Shown piece after piece: positions 63,939 through 64,000 of a stretch of DNA of 64,000 bases. Numbering within the stretch: the stretch's first letter is position 1; each line of letters starts with the position of its first letter. The DNA comes from Actinophytocola algeriensis (lineage in GTDB: Bacteria; Actinomycetota; Actinomycetes; Mycobacteriales; Pseudonocardiaceae). The stretch covers positions 1,055,626 through 1,119,625 of the forward strand of contig NZ_JACHJQ010000003.1 of assembly GCF_014203735.1 (NCBI RefSeq), written 5' to 3'. A program made the translations under genes and the position numbers. Below the pieces are notes generated by a model that saw only the letters and a program-made list of their open reading frames with translations, made no database searches and was not told the origin of the DNA.

Positions 63939-64000
63939 CTCGGTCCTCCGGAACGTCGTATTCGTTTGCCACACGGGCAAGAAGTGCTCGGGACTGTCCC
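63919..64000 (-). CDS. C-terminal end of an XRE/DUF5753-type regulator (partial)
   Basis: Only the last 26 codons are in the window: GQSRALLARVANEYDVPEDR then DGVAEE and stop. The SRxLLxxVAxEY pattern is usual at the end of XRE/DUF5753 proteins, and a DUF397 gene overlaps its 3' end by 20 bases, as expected for this pair. The gene continues beyond the right edge. Confidence 0.55.
   Translation of the reverse strand, partial: GQSRALLARVANEYDVPEDRDGVAEE

Overview
The window is about 70% G+C, with GTG/ATG starts, GC-clamped hairpins instead of U-tract terminators, and many apparently leaderless genes. It carries a DasR-type regulator with a dre operator, SARP, DUF397, DUF3159 and DUF3263 genes, and a groEL neighbourhood that matches what I recall of mycobacterial Rv0429c-Rv0440. 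This points to a filamentous actinomycete, most likely Pseudonocardiales (Lentzea/Saccharothrix/Amycolatopsis-like). The species cannot be fixed from sequence reading alone. No tRNA, rRNA, insertion sequence, prophage or CRISPR array was seen.

1-13 kb: a DosR/DevR-like response regulator, then the ectoine operon ectABCD. EctA, EctB and EctC look intact; the EctD-like protein lacks residues expected for iron and 2-oxoglutarate binding. A SARP/AfsR-type regulator, an SGNH hydrolase, an LpqF-like penicillin-recognising protein, a zinc-finger DUF3887 protein and a DUF3159 membrane protein follow. Next is an amino-sugar block: NagB-II-like SIS protein, HxlR regulator and GlcNAc-kinase-like gene facing dasR and an MFS exporter, with a dre site between.

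13-26 kb: a threonine dehydratase, a Thr/Pro-rich membrane protein and a secreted streptogrisin-type protease. The thiamin region follows: thiE divergent from thiO-thiS-thiG behind a TPP riboswitch, and thiC behind a second riboswitch followed by thiD. Downstream of thiD are an intact voltage-gated channel gene and a tandem decayed copy.

26-40.6 kb: housekeeping genes: LysE, an S1C protease, a PLP lyase, def, DUF3263, a LytR_C protein, a two-domain AAA ATPase, pssA, psd, a GlsB protein, moeA, AIM24, a Ser/Thr kinase, and groEL behind two CIRCE operators.

40.6-47.5 kb: a minus-strand cluster of PspC and small membrane proteins, then an ECF sigma factor, a beta-sandwich protein, a 51-residue Cys/His peptide, a TPR-CHAT protease, a DUF445 membrane protein and an Abi-alpha protein. 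This is the best candidate here for a little-described system: a protease-gated sigma-factor response.

47.6-60.4 kb: a form-II CO-dehydrogenase-like molybdenum hydroxylase (coxS-coxL-coxM order) with its accessory genes MoxR ATPase, VWA/CoxE, XdhC and CoxG. The set is split by a divergent GNAT/XRE pair, by DUF4406 and DeoR/immunity-like genes, and by rarD. 60.4-64 kb: a frameshifted RelA/SpoT-type synthetase, a small hypothetical gene, a CapA lipoprotein, a serine hydrolase, and a DUF397 gene with the tail of its XRE partner.

Dispersed non-coding structure is notable. One family of promoter-like elements (TGTGGACAA box, 22-bp gap, TGTCGGTG-N8 -10 region) resembles the RecA-independent PafBC DNA-damage promoter and occurs at about five places, mostly with no gene downstream. 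A 31-bp-period repeat occurs as five tandem copies before the AAA ATPase, two copies at thiC/thiD and one near the dosR-like gene. Several hairpins belong to related palindrome families.
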